Positions 25,824 to 38,700 of a stretch of DNA of 64,000 nt are shown here, piece after piece; within the stretch, counting starts at the first letter, position 1; the number at the start of each line of letters is the position of its first letter. The stretch lies in contig NC_060113.1 in NCBI RefSeq assembly GCF_021155765.1, positions 1,850,501-1,914,500 of the forward strand, read 5' to 3'. The notes under the pieces are model-generated. The model searched no databases and was not told the origin of the DNA. It worked only from the letters and a program-made list of their open reading frames with translations. Made by a program: the position numbers and the translations under genes. The DNA is from Diprion similis (lineage: Eukaryota; Arthropoda; Insecta; Hymenoptera; Diprionidae).

Positions 25824-28239
25824 CAACGTTTCGATGACGGTGTTCGACCCGTTAATTTTTAATGCACCGGAACCGTTTGGTTATAAACTCAATTATTGTG
25901 AATTGTCAAGCCCGATAAATAAGTGAAACATTAATCAACGAAAATTCGTTTCAATAGTGTATATATGTATATGGGGCATTCAAAGTGAAATCGAGGGATC
26001 ATTTCCCTCAGATCATCGGATCCTTGCATAATTTTCTTTTCGCATTTATTCCACTACAAAAAAGCCTCATTTTTTTCAAACATTTTCTCGCTACTATTTC
26101 AGGTGGCGCGACGATCGCTTTTGTGTAAAAAAGGAATATCAAAAAAAAGACCAGTTCCAGTTTTCAAAAAAAAAAAAAAAAAAAAAATGATTCAACAAAA
26201 TGTGAAGCAGCCGCATCCCACTTTCTAATTCTCCTCCTAATCATGATAGATCTTACTTATTTATGACCCAGAATGTCTGGAAAAAATGTTTTTTTACACA
26301 AAAACGATCGTCGAGGGCCGATCGGAGCAAGCGAGAAAATTTTTGAAAAAAATGCGGATTTTTTTTGGAGCCGAATCAATGCAAAAAAAAAAATTTACGC
26401 AAGGATCTGATGACCTAAGGGAAACAACTCTGAAGGATTGTATATATATATATATTTATATATTATCAATCACAAGCAAAAATTCTTCGAATATAAGTTT
26501 TCCCTAAGTTGGGACTTATGAAAGAGAAAGTCGAGCGTTTCTCCCGGTTTTCCGGGTGAAAAATAATAGGCGACACCTATTTTTTTTGGAATTTGCAAGT
26601 GAGAATAAAGAAATCGTTGTCGTTAAGTCCTGAACTGCACATCTGCAGAGTTTGGCGTTCGGCAGACGAGAAGTGCTTAATCAAGATGCAAAGATGCATC
26701 ACCACCAACGGCGGCAAAAACTCCCGGTTTTTTCGGCGCTCGTTAAACAGAGGAATTAATTTTTCAACCTGCGTGTTTCCCAGCAGCAGCGAACCCTCGT
26801 TTGCGGGTAAAACAAAGTGGCATGGCCATGGCGTACAGCCACACTCGGTCACGTGCCAGAGAGCAAGCAAGAAATGGCAAATAGCGGTTATCCATCCCAC
26901 TCCGAGTCCGTTGATTTACCCTTCTTACAGTCGGCCGCTTACAATTTTTTTAAACCTGCATCAGCCCAGATGGCTGAAAAGCTGATGCCGAGGGAAAAAG
27001 AGCCACGAATTTTACTGGTGGTCGAAAATTTGTATCAACTTAACGCTGAAATTTTAGATTAATGTCGAATTATTGCTAATATCGATCTTTTTCTTTCAAA
27101 TTTATCGTTCATATTCATTAGGGTAGATTTTATTTTCAACCTTTTCGAATTTTGACGATGAATAAATAGAAATATAATTTACGGATCTTGCGAGAGGGTT
27201 GAGGGATGAAAGCTAGAAACCCGTGATTTCGAAGAAATTTTGATTAATTTATTTCGAAGCAATTTTTCTGGAATTTTTTGATAGGGTCGAAATTCACGCA
27301 CGACTCGAAAAAAAATGAATCGATATTTCAATTCTATTGTGGTCGGTTTCCGAGAGGAACCTGTAATGACACCCTTGACGCGGGAAAAATAACGGCTAAG
27401 AGGACGATTTCGACAATCCTCTCGTCGATTCGGTTTCAGGTGGGCGGAACTGCCAATAAGTGGTGAAAGTCAGCGTTCAGTCAGCCATATAGAGACTATT
27501 AAGCATCGGCCTGCGGCAACGAAGAAGCGCTGAGGTCATATTCAGTCGCGAAATATTTTGCGGATCGATTGAGAAAGTGCAAAATTCTTCATTGACAAAT
27601 CTCGAATCGAAGAGCTCGAAAAAAGAGGATAAAAAGTAAATGGCGAATATGTGGCAGCTGCACGATTGGAAACTACATTTTCTATAATGCAATTGACCGA
27701 AATGCATTACATCGACTTCACTCGATGATTTGCTCGATAAATCAGCGGTGATTTCGCGCCTCGTGATGTATATCGAATCGCAATGTATGTACCTGTGTTG
27801 GAAAATATTAGGAAATTCTGTAAGAAATTTTTTTTTAACTTTTCTGAAATAAGATTTTTTTTCTCAATTTGCGAGCGAATAATCCAGATTTGATGAATAT
27901 TTTTGAGTGAATTTTGTGATAGTAACGTTGGTGAGAAAGAATTTGAATTTGCCACGTCAAATGCATTTCGTTTGTATTCAGTGGAATAAATATTGAACGA
28001 ATTGAATACAATAATTTTTTTCATGCAAGGAATATTTTTATTAGAGAGAGTGAGTGATAGACGAGGATCTAAAAGACATTGAATTAATATGAAGAGTGAA
28101 AGGACGCTCGTGGAATATGATTAAAGGTTAAAAAAAAATATATATAGCGTCATTTTAGCATTTTATTCTCTTTCAAAGTTTGCTGCAACTCCACTGTATT
28201 TGGAAGATGTCAGGAAAATCCAAATAACTGACCACCAGA
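25824..28239. other. Spacer between the two paralogues; no gene recognised
   Basis: It holds poly(A) runs (for example 26166-26187), a TA repeat near 26441-26460 and a GC-richer part at 26600-26960 that is open in several frames. I found no third copy of the secreted-protein motif by eye. Confidence 0.5.
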
Positions 28240-28530
28240 ATTTTTTATTTTGTTCAAAATTGTTTCTTCGATTTTCTCAACTTCTAAACGATACCCTGAT
28301 TTTTTTCAAATTTTTTATTCAATTGGTTGATTATTTATAAATATCGAAAGTGATTTTGACAAGGACCTTTTTTTTAAATATCCAAAAACACGATCTTTTC
28401 AAAATCAGTTAAAACATCTGTAAACAATCGAGCGGTTGAATAAAAAAAATGTGAAAAAATTTAGGGTAACGTTTAAGAGTCGGAACAATTGCAAAAAACT
28501 TTCTAAACAAAATAAAAAATGGCGAGGATC
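28240..28530. mobile_element. Foldback element, family F
   Basis: The two halves are inverted repeats with a few mismatches: TTTTTTATTTTGTT near 28244 pairs with AACAAAATAAAAAA near 28506, CTAAACGATACCCTGA pairs with TTTAGGGTAACGTTTA, and TGATTTTGACAAGGACC pairs with GATCTTTTCAAAATCA. There is no ORF, so it is non-autonomous. The right half matches 19490-19670. Ends and target duplication are not clear. Confidence 0.65.
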
Positions 28531-29034
28531 ATTCGAATCGCATAATTGTGCGAATAAGTTTCTTTTACCTTTTTAAGTAAAACTAGCCGAGTAATCGAAA
28601 AACGCGTAGTAATGTTATCTTAATAAATATCCTTAATTCTCGCGTTTGGCTGACAACAACAGTTAAAAGTTTTGTGGATTTGCATGCACGGATTAAAATC
28701 GACGTCCAACGTGTTAAAATCGAGCACCAAATTCCCCGTCCAGATTAAATAACACTCAACGTTTTTTCGGGCGATAACAGTTAAAACTTCCGGACAGGTG
28801 AACGAGGTTCTCGTTCACAAAGCCAAAGATTAATCCGCAAAAACAGCCCCAATTCGGTTGATCCAGTTTACAAGCTAAAAAAATTGGGGAAATACTTTAT
28901 GTTTTTGGATCGAAGGTGCCAGATTTTCTCTTATTTAAACAGGATGAGGTTAAGTCCAAGCGTAAGTTGAGAATAATTGCTGTCGCATCGATATCATCTC
29001 GTGTGGATAATTATCGGGTTCATATTCGAAACGA
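28531..29034. other. No gene recognised
   Basis: AT-rich sequence downstream of the second paralogue. I see nothing in it beyond possible 3' flanking sequence of that gene. Confidence 0.5.
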
Positions 29035-29040
29035 TTTATT
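29035..29040 (-). promoter_or_regulatory. Polyadenylation signal AATAAA of secreted-protein gene B
   Basis: TTTATT on the plus strand reads AATAAA on the minus strand, about 63 nt after the TGA stop at 29105-29103, a normal distance for a short 3' untranslated region. Confidence 0.55.
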
Positions 29041-29102
29041 AAGGCGATTTGGTACAGGTAACGAAATACTGTTGTTCGACGATATATTCCTCAGAGCAAG
29101 GA

Positions 29103-30163
29103 TCAAGCTTTCGGATCTATGCTCGTCCGGCGAACCAAGCGGTGTTCCATGCGATCGATCGATGATCTCGGAAAGCTGTTGGCCACAAATTTCCTCACCG
29201 CATCGACGAGGGCAGCTAGATTATAGAATTCGTACTTTGCTGTGAAGGTAAAAAAGGAGGAGTTTAATTACACAGAAAACTCGTAACGCCCCGAAGATGC
29301 ACTTACTCAGCAGGTCTCTCAGCTGCGCGAGCTTCTGCATCAAATAAGTTTTAAAATCTTCAAATAACGATTCGGTCGTCTTGGTCAGGATTTTCACCTC
29401 CTGTCTTAGGCCCCTGCTCCACGGGTCGATAATGGTCTCCAAATTGTTGCTAAAACCGAATATCCGTTGCTCAGGTTTCGTTTCATCCATCGTCGACGGA
29501 TCTTTGTCATCGTCGACGACCTTCCCTCTTCTCGACTGCGAATTTATTTTGTACTCAGCTGTGGCAGAAATCGGATCGATTTTATGGACGTAATTATAAA
29601 TCAGCCGAGAGGACTCCTCGTTTTATTGGCCAGTATGCAATCCGTAAAAAATTGCATTGAATTCACATTAACTACCATATAGTTAGCGTTAACTTTACTC
29701 TTATTTTCTTCTAACTATACTTGATTGTAATTCAATCTTGCCAATAATGGCTTGTCAAGGCATAACGAATAAATCGCATATCTCGTTACATTGTTTATTA
29801 TGTTACACTTATTCTCTGTGCAAATTTAATGTATGTTTGTACTTATAATCAATAAAATACGGTTCTAATCAAAGCCAACAGAACTTTGTAGCTGTTTTTA
29901 TTTGTATCTAAATTTGCGCCGTTTCTTAACTCCTAAGATTCTTCAAAATTATTTTATTAAAAAACGCACAAGCAACTATTCACTTCTCTTTCTCAGTAGA
30001 AAATTTACGACGTAAGAAAACTTTGAAGAACCGAAGAAAGCAAATAAAATTCACGCTTCTTCTTCTCCCTTCCGGAAAGAGCAGATGATATTGTTTAGCA
30101 CAACGTACCTTTGGCTTGGGACAGGACGACGCATAGAGCGATGGTAGCGAATAAGATCTTCAT
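29103..30163 (-). CDS. Three-exon secreted protein, paralogue B (147 aa)
   Basis: Exons on the minus strand are 30163-30109, 29558-29307 and 29239-29103. Exon 1 encodes only the signal peptide (MKILFATIALCVVLSQAK) and ends at the strong donor AAAGGTACGT. Exon 2 starts after TTTCTGCCACAG and ends at CTGAGTAAGT. Exon 3 starts after CCTTCACAG and stops at TGA. All junctions are phase 1 and join without a stop, the same exon plan as the gene at 24591-25697. After the signal peptide there is a basic R28-R29 site, an acidic VVDDDKD stretch and two amphipathic helical regions (about 60-102 and 104-125). K104, F107, N109, L110, A111, L113, V114 and D115 match the paralogue. The mature protein has no cysteine, so no disulphide fold. 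The function is unknown to me. Confidence 0.78.
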
Positions 30164-30296
30164 TGTTGGGGATGGGAAAAGGGGGAAAAGGGGGAAAAAG
30201 GAAGAAGGAAAGAACGAAGGTACGAATCCCTTTTCTCGAATTCGACGCGTTTCCGGTATTGTATACTCGGTTCATCCGGTCCCTCGCTATTATCGT

Positions 30297-30304
30297 TATT
30301 TATA
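30297..30304 (-). promoter_or_regulatory. TATA box of secreted-protein gene B
   Basis: TATAAATA on the minus strand lies 141 nt upstream of the ATG. Transcription would start near 30270, giving a leader of roughly 110 nt. Confidence 0.55.
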
Positions 30305-32536
30305 GACGGATGCTTGTTTATCGTTGCGTAATAAATCAGGCACGTCCGGTTGTCGATGCAGTTGATTACGTGGGTTTCAAATGTCGCACTGCAGACTACG
30401 CCGCGAGTCGAATACGCCGGTCTTTTAATATGTTTATGCATCTGACGATTCGGTTTATAGCTGATAGCCGATTTCTGATTATCCAAGCAATATAACTAAT
30501 TGCCAATAGAAATTATTCCGGCCTATTAATCGTTTGCATTATGCGATTATACTTTCCAACTCGTGGGCAGGCCAATTTTTTCGCGCGTTATCACGCAGTT
30601 GTAAAAATTATTTAATCGTTCATTTCAAACTTCACGTCCACAGCTCGTAACTACCTACGGAAGAAGTATACGTACGCATTAAACAGAAAAGAAAATGGCG
30701 CATGTTTATGATGGGAGATAAAAATCAATGTACAATATTTTTTTTTTTTTTTAACTACTTCTCTAAAAAATCGAGGTTTTATTCTCAGGATTGTGTGAGA
30801 TTTTCGAATATCGATTCAAATTCCTGAGTGTGTTGTATACATAGCATGACATAAAGTTGAGGCAGTAATTTATAATTTTAAAATGAATGGTTATGTCGAA
30901 ATGATTTTACGGAGATGATTGAATCACTTTGAGAGATAATCTAAACATTGACGAAAATTAAATGCAGTTCGATAGATAAATTAAAATTCGAATCTACATT
31001 CTCGATAAATAATCAATACCTTAGCCTCTTGGTAAATTTTTTTTGCTGGGGAGAAAATATATTTCGTAAAGTTTGCGAGGGTGTGATCAAATATTAAAGA
31101 AAATTGATTTTTGGCCCGGTTTCCTTAAAAGCGGACGCAGTCATGACGCGGAGCATCATCCAGAGGGAGAAAGTCGGCTCTTCGGATAACAGCCTTCGTT
31201 TACCCGCGTCGGTTATCCGTTTTTTTCTATCTCTTTCTTTTTTTTTTTTTCTTTTTTCTCTTTGCTCACTTCCCCATAAAACAGTCCTTGGCCAAGAGTG
31301 GATTTTTTTTTCTACCGCGCATCACACAGCTTCGCGTGACTTGGAAAAAAAAAAAAAAAAAACTTTTGCACTGTTTAGAGAACGGCTATTTCCACCAGGA
31401 TTTGTGGAACGTCCCGAATTCCCGTGCGTCTCGAATATGTGCAGGGAAAAAGGAGACGTCCAGTCTAAAAGCAAAGTAGATTTCTGACTTTTTTCGCGTC
31501 GCGTCATTTTTTTTCATTCTTATTACACGCGGTCTTCAGCTGTTTAATAGCTTTTTTGACAAGAATGATGCGCATTTTTTGTTTACGCCGTTCATCTCGA
31601 GACTCCGGCGAACCGGAAGTCCGCTTTCTCGATGCCGAGAACCGGAAGTTCCAAGCCAAGTCTCGATCGTTGCGAAAATCGCGAAACGATTCTTTTCACG
31701 CTTCATTGACATCTATGGAAGATTTTTTTCTAGGCGAAACGAGGCACGAAATTGGTGGGAATAAAACGCTACGAAATTTCTAGTTTTTTATAGTCAATAG
31801 AAAATTTTTTTAAGATCACAAAGCAACGTGCTGATAGTAACTATTTATTTTTAACACGGCTGTCAACTATTATATTTTCTCCTCGTTGCAATATCGTATC
31901 CGTTTGTAATTTTGTTGATTATATTTTTTCAGTAACTAATAATAAAAAAAAAAAAAAAGAATCAGAAGAACAGAAGAAAATAGGGTGAAAAAATGAAAGT
32001 AGTTCAAAAAATTTACGTAAAAAATTCTGCTCTGTGAGTCACATGTCTAAGGTCGCAAAACTTGTTCGGAAAATATAGTTTGAAACGTATATTTGGATGA
32101 TCAGAAGCGATGAATCTGTCTCAGTCACGTGACCTCGACGTATATTTCTTTTCGTGATAAGTTTCACGATAGCGATCGGTCAATTGATCACGGGATGAAA
32201 CGACGTGGACCAGAAGATCTTCGGACCAAAGTTGTTTCCCTTTTGGGACTTTGCGAAGCTGTTAACGGATATGCGAAGCTATATTCACACGCAACTTCTC
32301 GACGACGTTGAAGAGCCTCACCGATTATATGTATTCTGGCTCGAAACTTTCCACTCGCGCGAAACTTCTCGCTGCAGGATATCCGGATGTACATACATAA
32401 GTTGGTACGTATTTTCTCTCCCTTCCTCAGAAATTTCATTTCCGAGAAATAATCTCCGCTGCGTATTCATAGCCGAATAATTTTCGTCTTAATTATACTT
32501 TTGACTCATGGTTCTCGTTGAAGAGATTTTATTGGA
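30305..32536. other. No gene recognised
   Basis: AT-rich sequence with long T and A runs near 31220-31260, 31345-31362 and 31943-31960. The 127-codon frame at 31104-31487 runs through these homopolymers and is not credible as a protein. Confidence 0.5.
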
Positions 32537-32882
32537 GCGGGGATGAAGTTCTGAATTTGAAAACTTGCGGAAGGGCCTAATTCCGAATTATTTGCTGACG
32601 AAACTTGAAGTTGAGAAATCGAACTTTGGAGAAACAACAAAGTTTCGAATCGTCGGAAAGCCGCTGAATCTAAGTTCCGAAATGCTAGATTTCGAAAAGT
32701 AAAGTTCTCACGAAGAAAAATTCGGAAAAATTTCACTTTCGGAACTTTGAACCTCGGGTTTCGGACGATTCAAAACTTCCATATTTCATCTAAGTTTGAT
32801 TTATCTACTTCAAGTTTCACCACCAAAAAAATTCGGAATTCAGCCTTTTCGGAACTTTAAAAATTCGGAATTTCAACACCAT
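32537..32882. mobile_element. Foldback (MITE-like) element, family C, copy 1
   Basis: The left arm (GAAGTTCTGAATTTG, CTAATTCCGAATTATTTG, GAAACTTGAAGT, AAAGTTTCGAATCGTCGG) is mirrored by the right arm (GACGATTCAAAACTT, ACTTCAAGTTTC, AAATTCGGAATTCAG, CGGAATTTCAAC). Three further clear copies lie at 35507, 45452 and 57674. No ORF is present. Confidence 0.75.
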
Positions 32883-32997
32883 TCTATTTTATCCTTCGAG
32901 ATCTCATTCGGTTAATCAAAATATTCGTTATAATTTTGACACTGATCTCCTACATCAAGTACCCAAAATTCTTCAAGACTCAAGTATAATTATAGTA
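32883..32997. other. Short spacer
   Basis: Unique AT-rich sequence between two elements. Nothing is recognised in it. Confidence 0.4.
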
Positions 32998-33001
32998 TTA
33001 A

Positions 33002-33270
33002 GGGGTCTACCCAACTGACGGGAAAAAAAAAAAAAAAAGAAGAAGGTTTTTCTCAAGAATTTTTTCAATGAGTTTTAACTCATTTAATTTTCAACAAATA
33101 TTTTCGTATATATAAAGTCATCAAAATCAGTACAAAATAATTTTTGCTATTCAATTCGAGAGTGTTTTTATTAAACCTAACAAAACCTATATCAATATTT
33201 ACAGTTAAAACTTATTGAAATTTTTGTGAAAATCTTTCTTTTTTTTTCTCTCGTGAGTTGGGTGGACCCC
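33002..33270. mobile_element. TTAA-flanked MITE (piggyBac-like), family A, copy 1
   Basis: The element is flanked by TTAA at 32998-33001 and 33271-33274. Its ends are GGGGTCTACCCAACT and, on the other strand, GGGGTCCACCCAACT. TTAA target duplications are the hallmark of piggyBac-type transposition, so this is probably a non-autonomous element mobilised by such a transposase. It is 269 bp and has no ORF. A longer degraded relative lies at 52315-52878. Confidence 0.8.
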
Positions 33271-33274
33271 TTAA

Positions 33275-33884
33275 GCGTACAAGATACTAAAGGATTGATT
33301 TCATCCGCCCTTAATTGCCGCAATCTGTGTCACGGTTCCGAAACATCCGGTGTTCGATCGAATTATAGGGACAGTGTAATATCCAGTTTCACGCCGTGTG
33401 CAATATTTATTACGACGATAATCGATAGGTCGAAATCTGACGAATCCACCAAACGCAATGGATGGAAATGTCAAACACAGGATGAGGACTGCGGTCCTTG
33501 AGCGTGTAGATATATATATATATATATATTATATACAAGCTGTTGGAAGCTGCGGTTCATAATCAAACCTGACGGATTGGTTTCCTGACAAAAGGCAATA
33601 AAAAAAAAAAAAAATAATGAAAAAACGAAATTTCACCCCGTTCGTGAGTGCAGGACTCGTTTTCGGAGGAAGGCGATAATTCAGAATAGAAGATAATTTA
33701 TTCCGTTGCAAGTGAATGCGGACTAGTCTGTCCGTTATTTCGACGAATTATACATCCTGCGTCTCTGGTTTTCAGCAGAAGCTGTTGAAAGAGAATCGGC
33801 GATTATGTACCGAGATACATATTTGAATTTAATGGGGTACGTAACATGGTGCGATATAAATAAAACATATTATATAGGTATATG
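33275..33884. other. No gene recognised; TA microsatellite
   Basis: A TA repeat lies at about 33510-33533 and a poly(A) run at 33600-33615. No coding exon is supported. Confidence 0.5.
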
Positions 33885-33888
33885 CATT

Positions 33889-34296
33889 AGACTGTATAAA
33901 AAAAAATCAATTACATTTTTTTTTTTTAAGTTATACTGAAAATATTATTCCGGATGACGACAGAAGAATTCTGTTCAATTTTCAGCTCTTAATATCAATA
34001 TTTAGAAGTGCCTGATCATCGCGATTTTCTATTTTCCATAAGAATAACACTGGAAAAATGGTTTTTGCTCTTTCTGATTTTCATAAGTAGCTTAGGACGC
34101 GACGTATAGAAAATTCACAGACATATTATTGTAGGGAATTGAACGCTCTACAAAAAAGGTCTGGTTTCATTTTACGATAAATCTACTTTTTCAAAAGTTA
34201 TTTGAGTCCAAAAATCAACAAAGGACCAGGATTTCAGTATAACTTAAAAAAAATAGTCCTCCATTTTTTTTTTTTTTTTTTTTTTTTATACAGTCT
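33889..34296. mobile_element. MITE with CATT target duplication, family D
   Basis: The ends AGACTGTATA and TATACAGTCT are perfect inverted repeats flanked by CATT on both sides (33885-33888 and 34297-34300). A second inverted pair lies inside, TTTTTTAAGTTATACTGAAA against TTTCAGTATAACTTAAAAAA. It is 408 bp and non-coding. The superfamily is not clear from the ends alone. Confidence 0.75.
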
Positions 34297-34300
34297 CATT

Positions 34301-35506
34301 ATTATGCATACACTACTTATGTACTTTTTTTTATTCAGCTGTTTCATCTCCTTTCTCACGTCTTTTAATTAACAATATATCGATCTTCTCTCACAGCGTT
34401 ACTTACATCCAAAAGTATCTCCAGTGACTGCAGATGTTTGGATTCAGACGCGTGTATAAGAAACGAATTTGCATTATTATATAAGCATAGCGCACTTAGG
34501 AAGGAGGACTACGATTGTAAAAGTGTCAGTAACAGTGGCTTCGCTGTTTCAGGTTTTAAATAAATGGTCAAAGTTTTATCTACGTCTGGCAAAAGTTTGA
34601 AAACCAGTTTCTAACCGGCTGAACACGAGAAAACTTATCCTACAATATTTCCTACACGTTAGATGTTTCTGATGTTCACTTTTGTCTTTACAAATTGTTA
34701 ATCAATTAATCTCGGGCTCGCGTTTATTTTCTCGATTGATGCAATAATCAGAGGAACAATAATTGCGATAAACGTAAAGTTGTGAAATTTTCAGGCGTCT
34801 GTTCTGCTTCACCAGTTTTTTTGTACAGAGTCCGAATTTAGCGAGTTTTCAAAGTCGTTTGGCTTTAAAATTTTGATACAAGACAAGAAATGACGAGAAA
34901 TATTTCATGTCTGAGAAAAGCGTGACAAAAAACATGATCCAGAAGTTATAGATGATAATTTTACGCGTTCGGGTGGAACGAACGAATGGAAATAATTGAA
35001 TCGAATAAAACATTGCGACGAAGTGAATCCTATCGATAAATCGAAAACCCGGGAAAGTCATCGAGACGCAGAAAGATGCAGGAAATTTGACAATTTGAAC
35101 GAACGAATTTCTGATCTTCGGAACGATGCGGATATTTCCTACCGGCTGCTGCTGTTATTATTATTCACAAACGTGGATTTATAAAAGACCGGAGGTATGT
35201 TGGCAAAGAATTTCAAAGCAACCTTTGGACGAGTGCGATATAAATAATGTACAAACCTTTGAATTATAGAATTTGCACCCCTCATTTCAGGGCCGAAAAG
35301 TCCTTTTCTGGTTTCTGCAAAGTTCACGCTGTAATTAATAACCACCTGTATATTATAATGTTATACCTTTTTATCCACATCTTAATTTATAATCTCACGC
35401 TTAAGCGAGTAAAATTAGAAAATACGATTAATCGCGATAAAAAAATTCTTCCGATTTATGGACACACTGAGAAATGAAAGTTAAACAGCTGATTTAAATC
35501 GGGCAC
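34301..35506. other. No gene recognised
   Basis: AT-rich unique sequence. Frames up to about 70 codons have no recognisable feature. Confidence 0.5.
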
Positions 35507-35772
35507 GCGGGGTTGAAATTCCGAAATTTGGAAAGTCCGATAGAGCCAAATTTCAATTTTCTACACTGACTCGTTGATCAAACCGCGCTGTATGAGAATA
35601 TTTCAACTTTAGAAATTTTTTTCTATCGTAATTTAAATTTCCGGAATCTCCAGCCATCCAAAATTTTTTTGTTTCTTCAAAGTTTGATTTCTCAACTGCA
35701 AGTTTCGCTACCAAATAATTCGTAATTACGCTCTTTTCGAACTTTTGAAATTCGGAACAACAATCCCGTTTC
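35507..35772. mobile_element. Foldback element, family C, copy 2
   Basis: It starts with GCGGGGTTGAAATTCCGAAA and ends with GAAATTCGGAACAACAATCC. The right part carries AAAGTTTGATTTCTCAACTG and AAGTTTCGCTACCAAATAAT, which match the right arms of the copies at 32537 and 57674. The left arm is more decayed. Confidence 0.65.
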
Positions 35773-38700
35773 TATAATAAATTTACAAAGGATAAAACAT
35801 ACGTTTAAAATTTTGTACTAATGTAAAATAAATATTTGTTCCAGACTTGCCTAATTGCGGTTCTGAATTCCCATTTCCATCAATATATATCGGAAGAAAG
35901 ATATGGCTTAAAAAAAAAAAAAACTTCAACACCACGGAAACCGAGGAGAAATTTCATCATCATCATCATCATATCTGTGCATACTTGCATGACAATCAAT
36001 AACGCTTGGTCTAAAAAACCGGTCCGATGCTCTCAGCGCAATTAACGAGGCTTATATCTTCTCGCGGTAAAACCACTGGCAGAAATTTAGCACGCGCGAT
36101 GGTGAAATTAATTACTCAGAGCAACGTCGCGTTTCAGGATTAGACACGAAAGCCGAAGGAATTCTGCAGCAGTTATTCATATACGTATGTACATACCTAG
36201 CGTCGAAATGACGAAACCTTGACTGCTTTGCTCGGTTCTCTTTTTTTTTTATTTTGCAAATCGCAAATATTACGTCTGAATTTAAGTCCGGAAATGATCG
36301 AATAAATCGAGCTTTTCTTCACGACAACGTCGATGATTTATTTTTCAATCGAAAAATTCCACACTTCGGTATAGATAATAAAACAAAGTGTATCACGATC
36401 GTTTCTCGAGTCCATCATTTTCATTTTTTTTTTTTTTCCTACTCCATCTTATCTCATCCTCCAAACTTGTCGCCATTTCGGTTGCAGTGGCACTTTAAGC
36501 CACTTCTCACACTCACATGAACACTGCGCTGCTTTCTATTGTGCCGTTTCTCTCTCTTCTTTTTCTTTTTCTTCCTTTTTTTTTTTAGCCTCCATTTTTT
36601 GCCCCGACTTTAACCCTTGCAATGAAAATTCCTTTTCGAATTTCGAGAATATACCTATACTTTGACAAAATTTCTTACAATTAATTATAATTATGAGATA
36701 AGGGCAAGATTGATAATTTGCCAGAGGCATTAAATTTTTCCGACGCGAATTTAAATCCCGACGATCCTTCGTCTGTGAATAAAAGTGAAAAATGAGAAAC
36801 AAATTAGCCGTTTCTCAGACGCCCCGGCACTTTTTTATTTCTTTCTCATTTTATTACCCTTTGCTCTTTGCTTAACATCCCAAGACGACCCTGGACGACG
36901 ATGCGTCTCGAGGGTGGTTCTGCAGCCTGTTTTTCACCAACCACAAAAACACGAGGGTTTAATCCTTTTTTCCTCCATTTTCCCCATTTCTCAGATTCCC
37001 ATAGTTTTCTTATTTTTTACTTGAAAATTGAGATTTTTCCTTTCTGTTTCAAATTTTCACCTTTTTCAATCAAGCTAAAAATCTGAATTAATTCAAACAC
37101 CGTCATTTAATCATTATCTATAGATTTCAGGGGTCAGAAGTATCAACGTAAGAATCATTTCTGTCATTATTTTTTCCATCTATCTCACACCAGTGCAGTA
37201 AAAATCATCTAATAAGATCTGCTAAATTCTAAATTAATTTTTTGCATCGATCAGAATTCTGTCAACCAGAACGAAATAAATTCGCGGATACCGATATTCA
37301 TCGGACAAACGGAGAGATTGAAGAAGGATCCTCCCAAGTTAAGCACCTAATGGAGAACGTTATGGGGATACATATATATTCGCGGTGTCGGTTTCCGGAT
37401 GAGAATCACCGCCTGTACGCATGGGGATTCAATTAGCATAACAAACCAGGCAACTAACCATGTCGAGGTAGTCGAGAACAGAACACGTGACGGAGGATTG
37501 TGCAGCGGATGGCAATTAACCGGTGTAACTATAAATTAGGCTAATTTTCAGGTACGATTATATATACGATCCTCCCAACACGGGTCTTCTTGCAGGTGAT
37601 AATGCGTGGACTTATGAATCACGTGATTAGATATGTGATTCAGATTTGGATCCCGTGACTTTATTAATGCATGGCTGTGCAGCGAAAACGCGAAATCATT
37701 AGGCTCGCTATAGATTATAGTTTTTGGTTTAGTTTTTTGCCTTCATAATTTTAATTATTCTTTTCTTTCTTCATTTGACTTCCATTTTACCGGTATTTAT
37801 AATCAGTGCGCAGGATAGAAATATAAAAATAAAAACAACAATGACAGAAAAATTTATATCCAGATATTGTTATCCAATTCGAATTTCGATCTATGTATTC
37901 AGATTCGTGATTAACGATCCGAAAGTCCTCGGGTCACATGTTACTCGAAAATACAACGATTTTTTATTTCCAACCATAGTAATGAATCCGCCGAATTAAA
38001 AATTTTGGAAGTTTGACCTCCGATTTGTTAACGGTGACCAAAAAACCTCCGTCAACGAATTGGTATAAAAATCCGAGTATTAAAATTTTTTTACACTACT
38101 ATATTGGACTTACTATTTTGAATTTCGTAAATCTTACCTCAGATTCGTGATCAGCGGCCCAAAAAACCTTTCGGTAGCAATTTTCATTCGAATCGGTTCA
38201 TCCATTATCAGGATATAATCATTTTCATTCCATACTTAAGAATTTTGGTATTTAAGTAATTAAAAATGTAATTAACTGATCAGAGTCAAAAGTTCTAGTG
38301 AATTTCACTAGAAAAATCTAGCAAAAACTCAAATTCTCATTCTCGGAATGATTACAATAACTTCATTTCTTCTCTAAAAAAAGGGAAACGGAAAGTTAAT
38401 AATGGAACTGCAAAACGTGGTTATATATGTCACGAGTTTTCAACCTCGACGTCAAATGAGAGAGTAAACGACTGGAAATTCGGTCTTCTTTCATCAAAGT
38501 TGCTCTTTTCTCGGAAGCTTTTTACGCCACCGAAGTATTCCCAGATCCCGCACCCAAGCAAATACTATTCAATCAAGACTTCACGGGCCAATTGAGATTC
38601 AAGGGATGAAATGCCCGACGCGGTTTTCGAGGCTTCCTCCAAACTCCCAGATAACTTCGGGTTGTATTCACTTGTGCCTATAATTTTAAAAAGAGAACAG

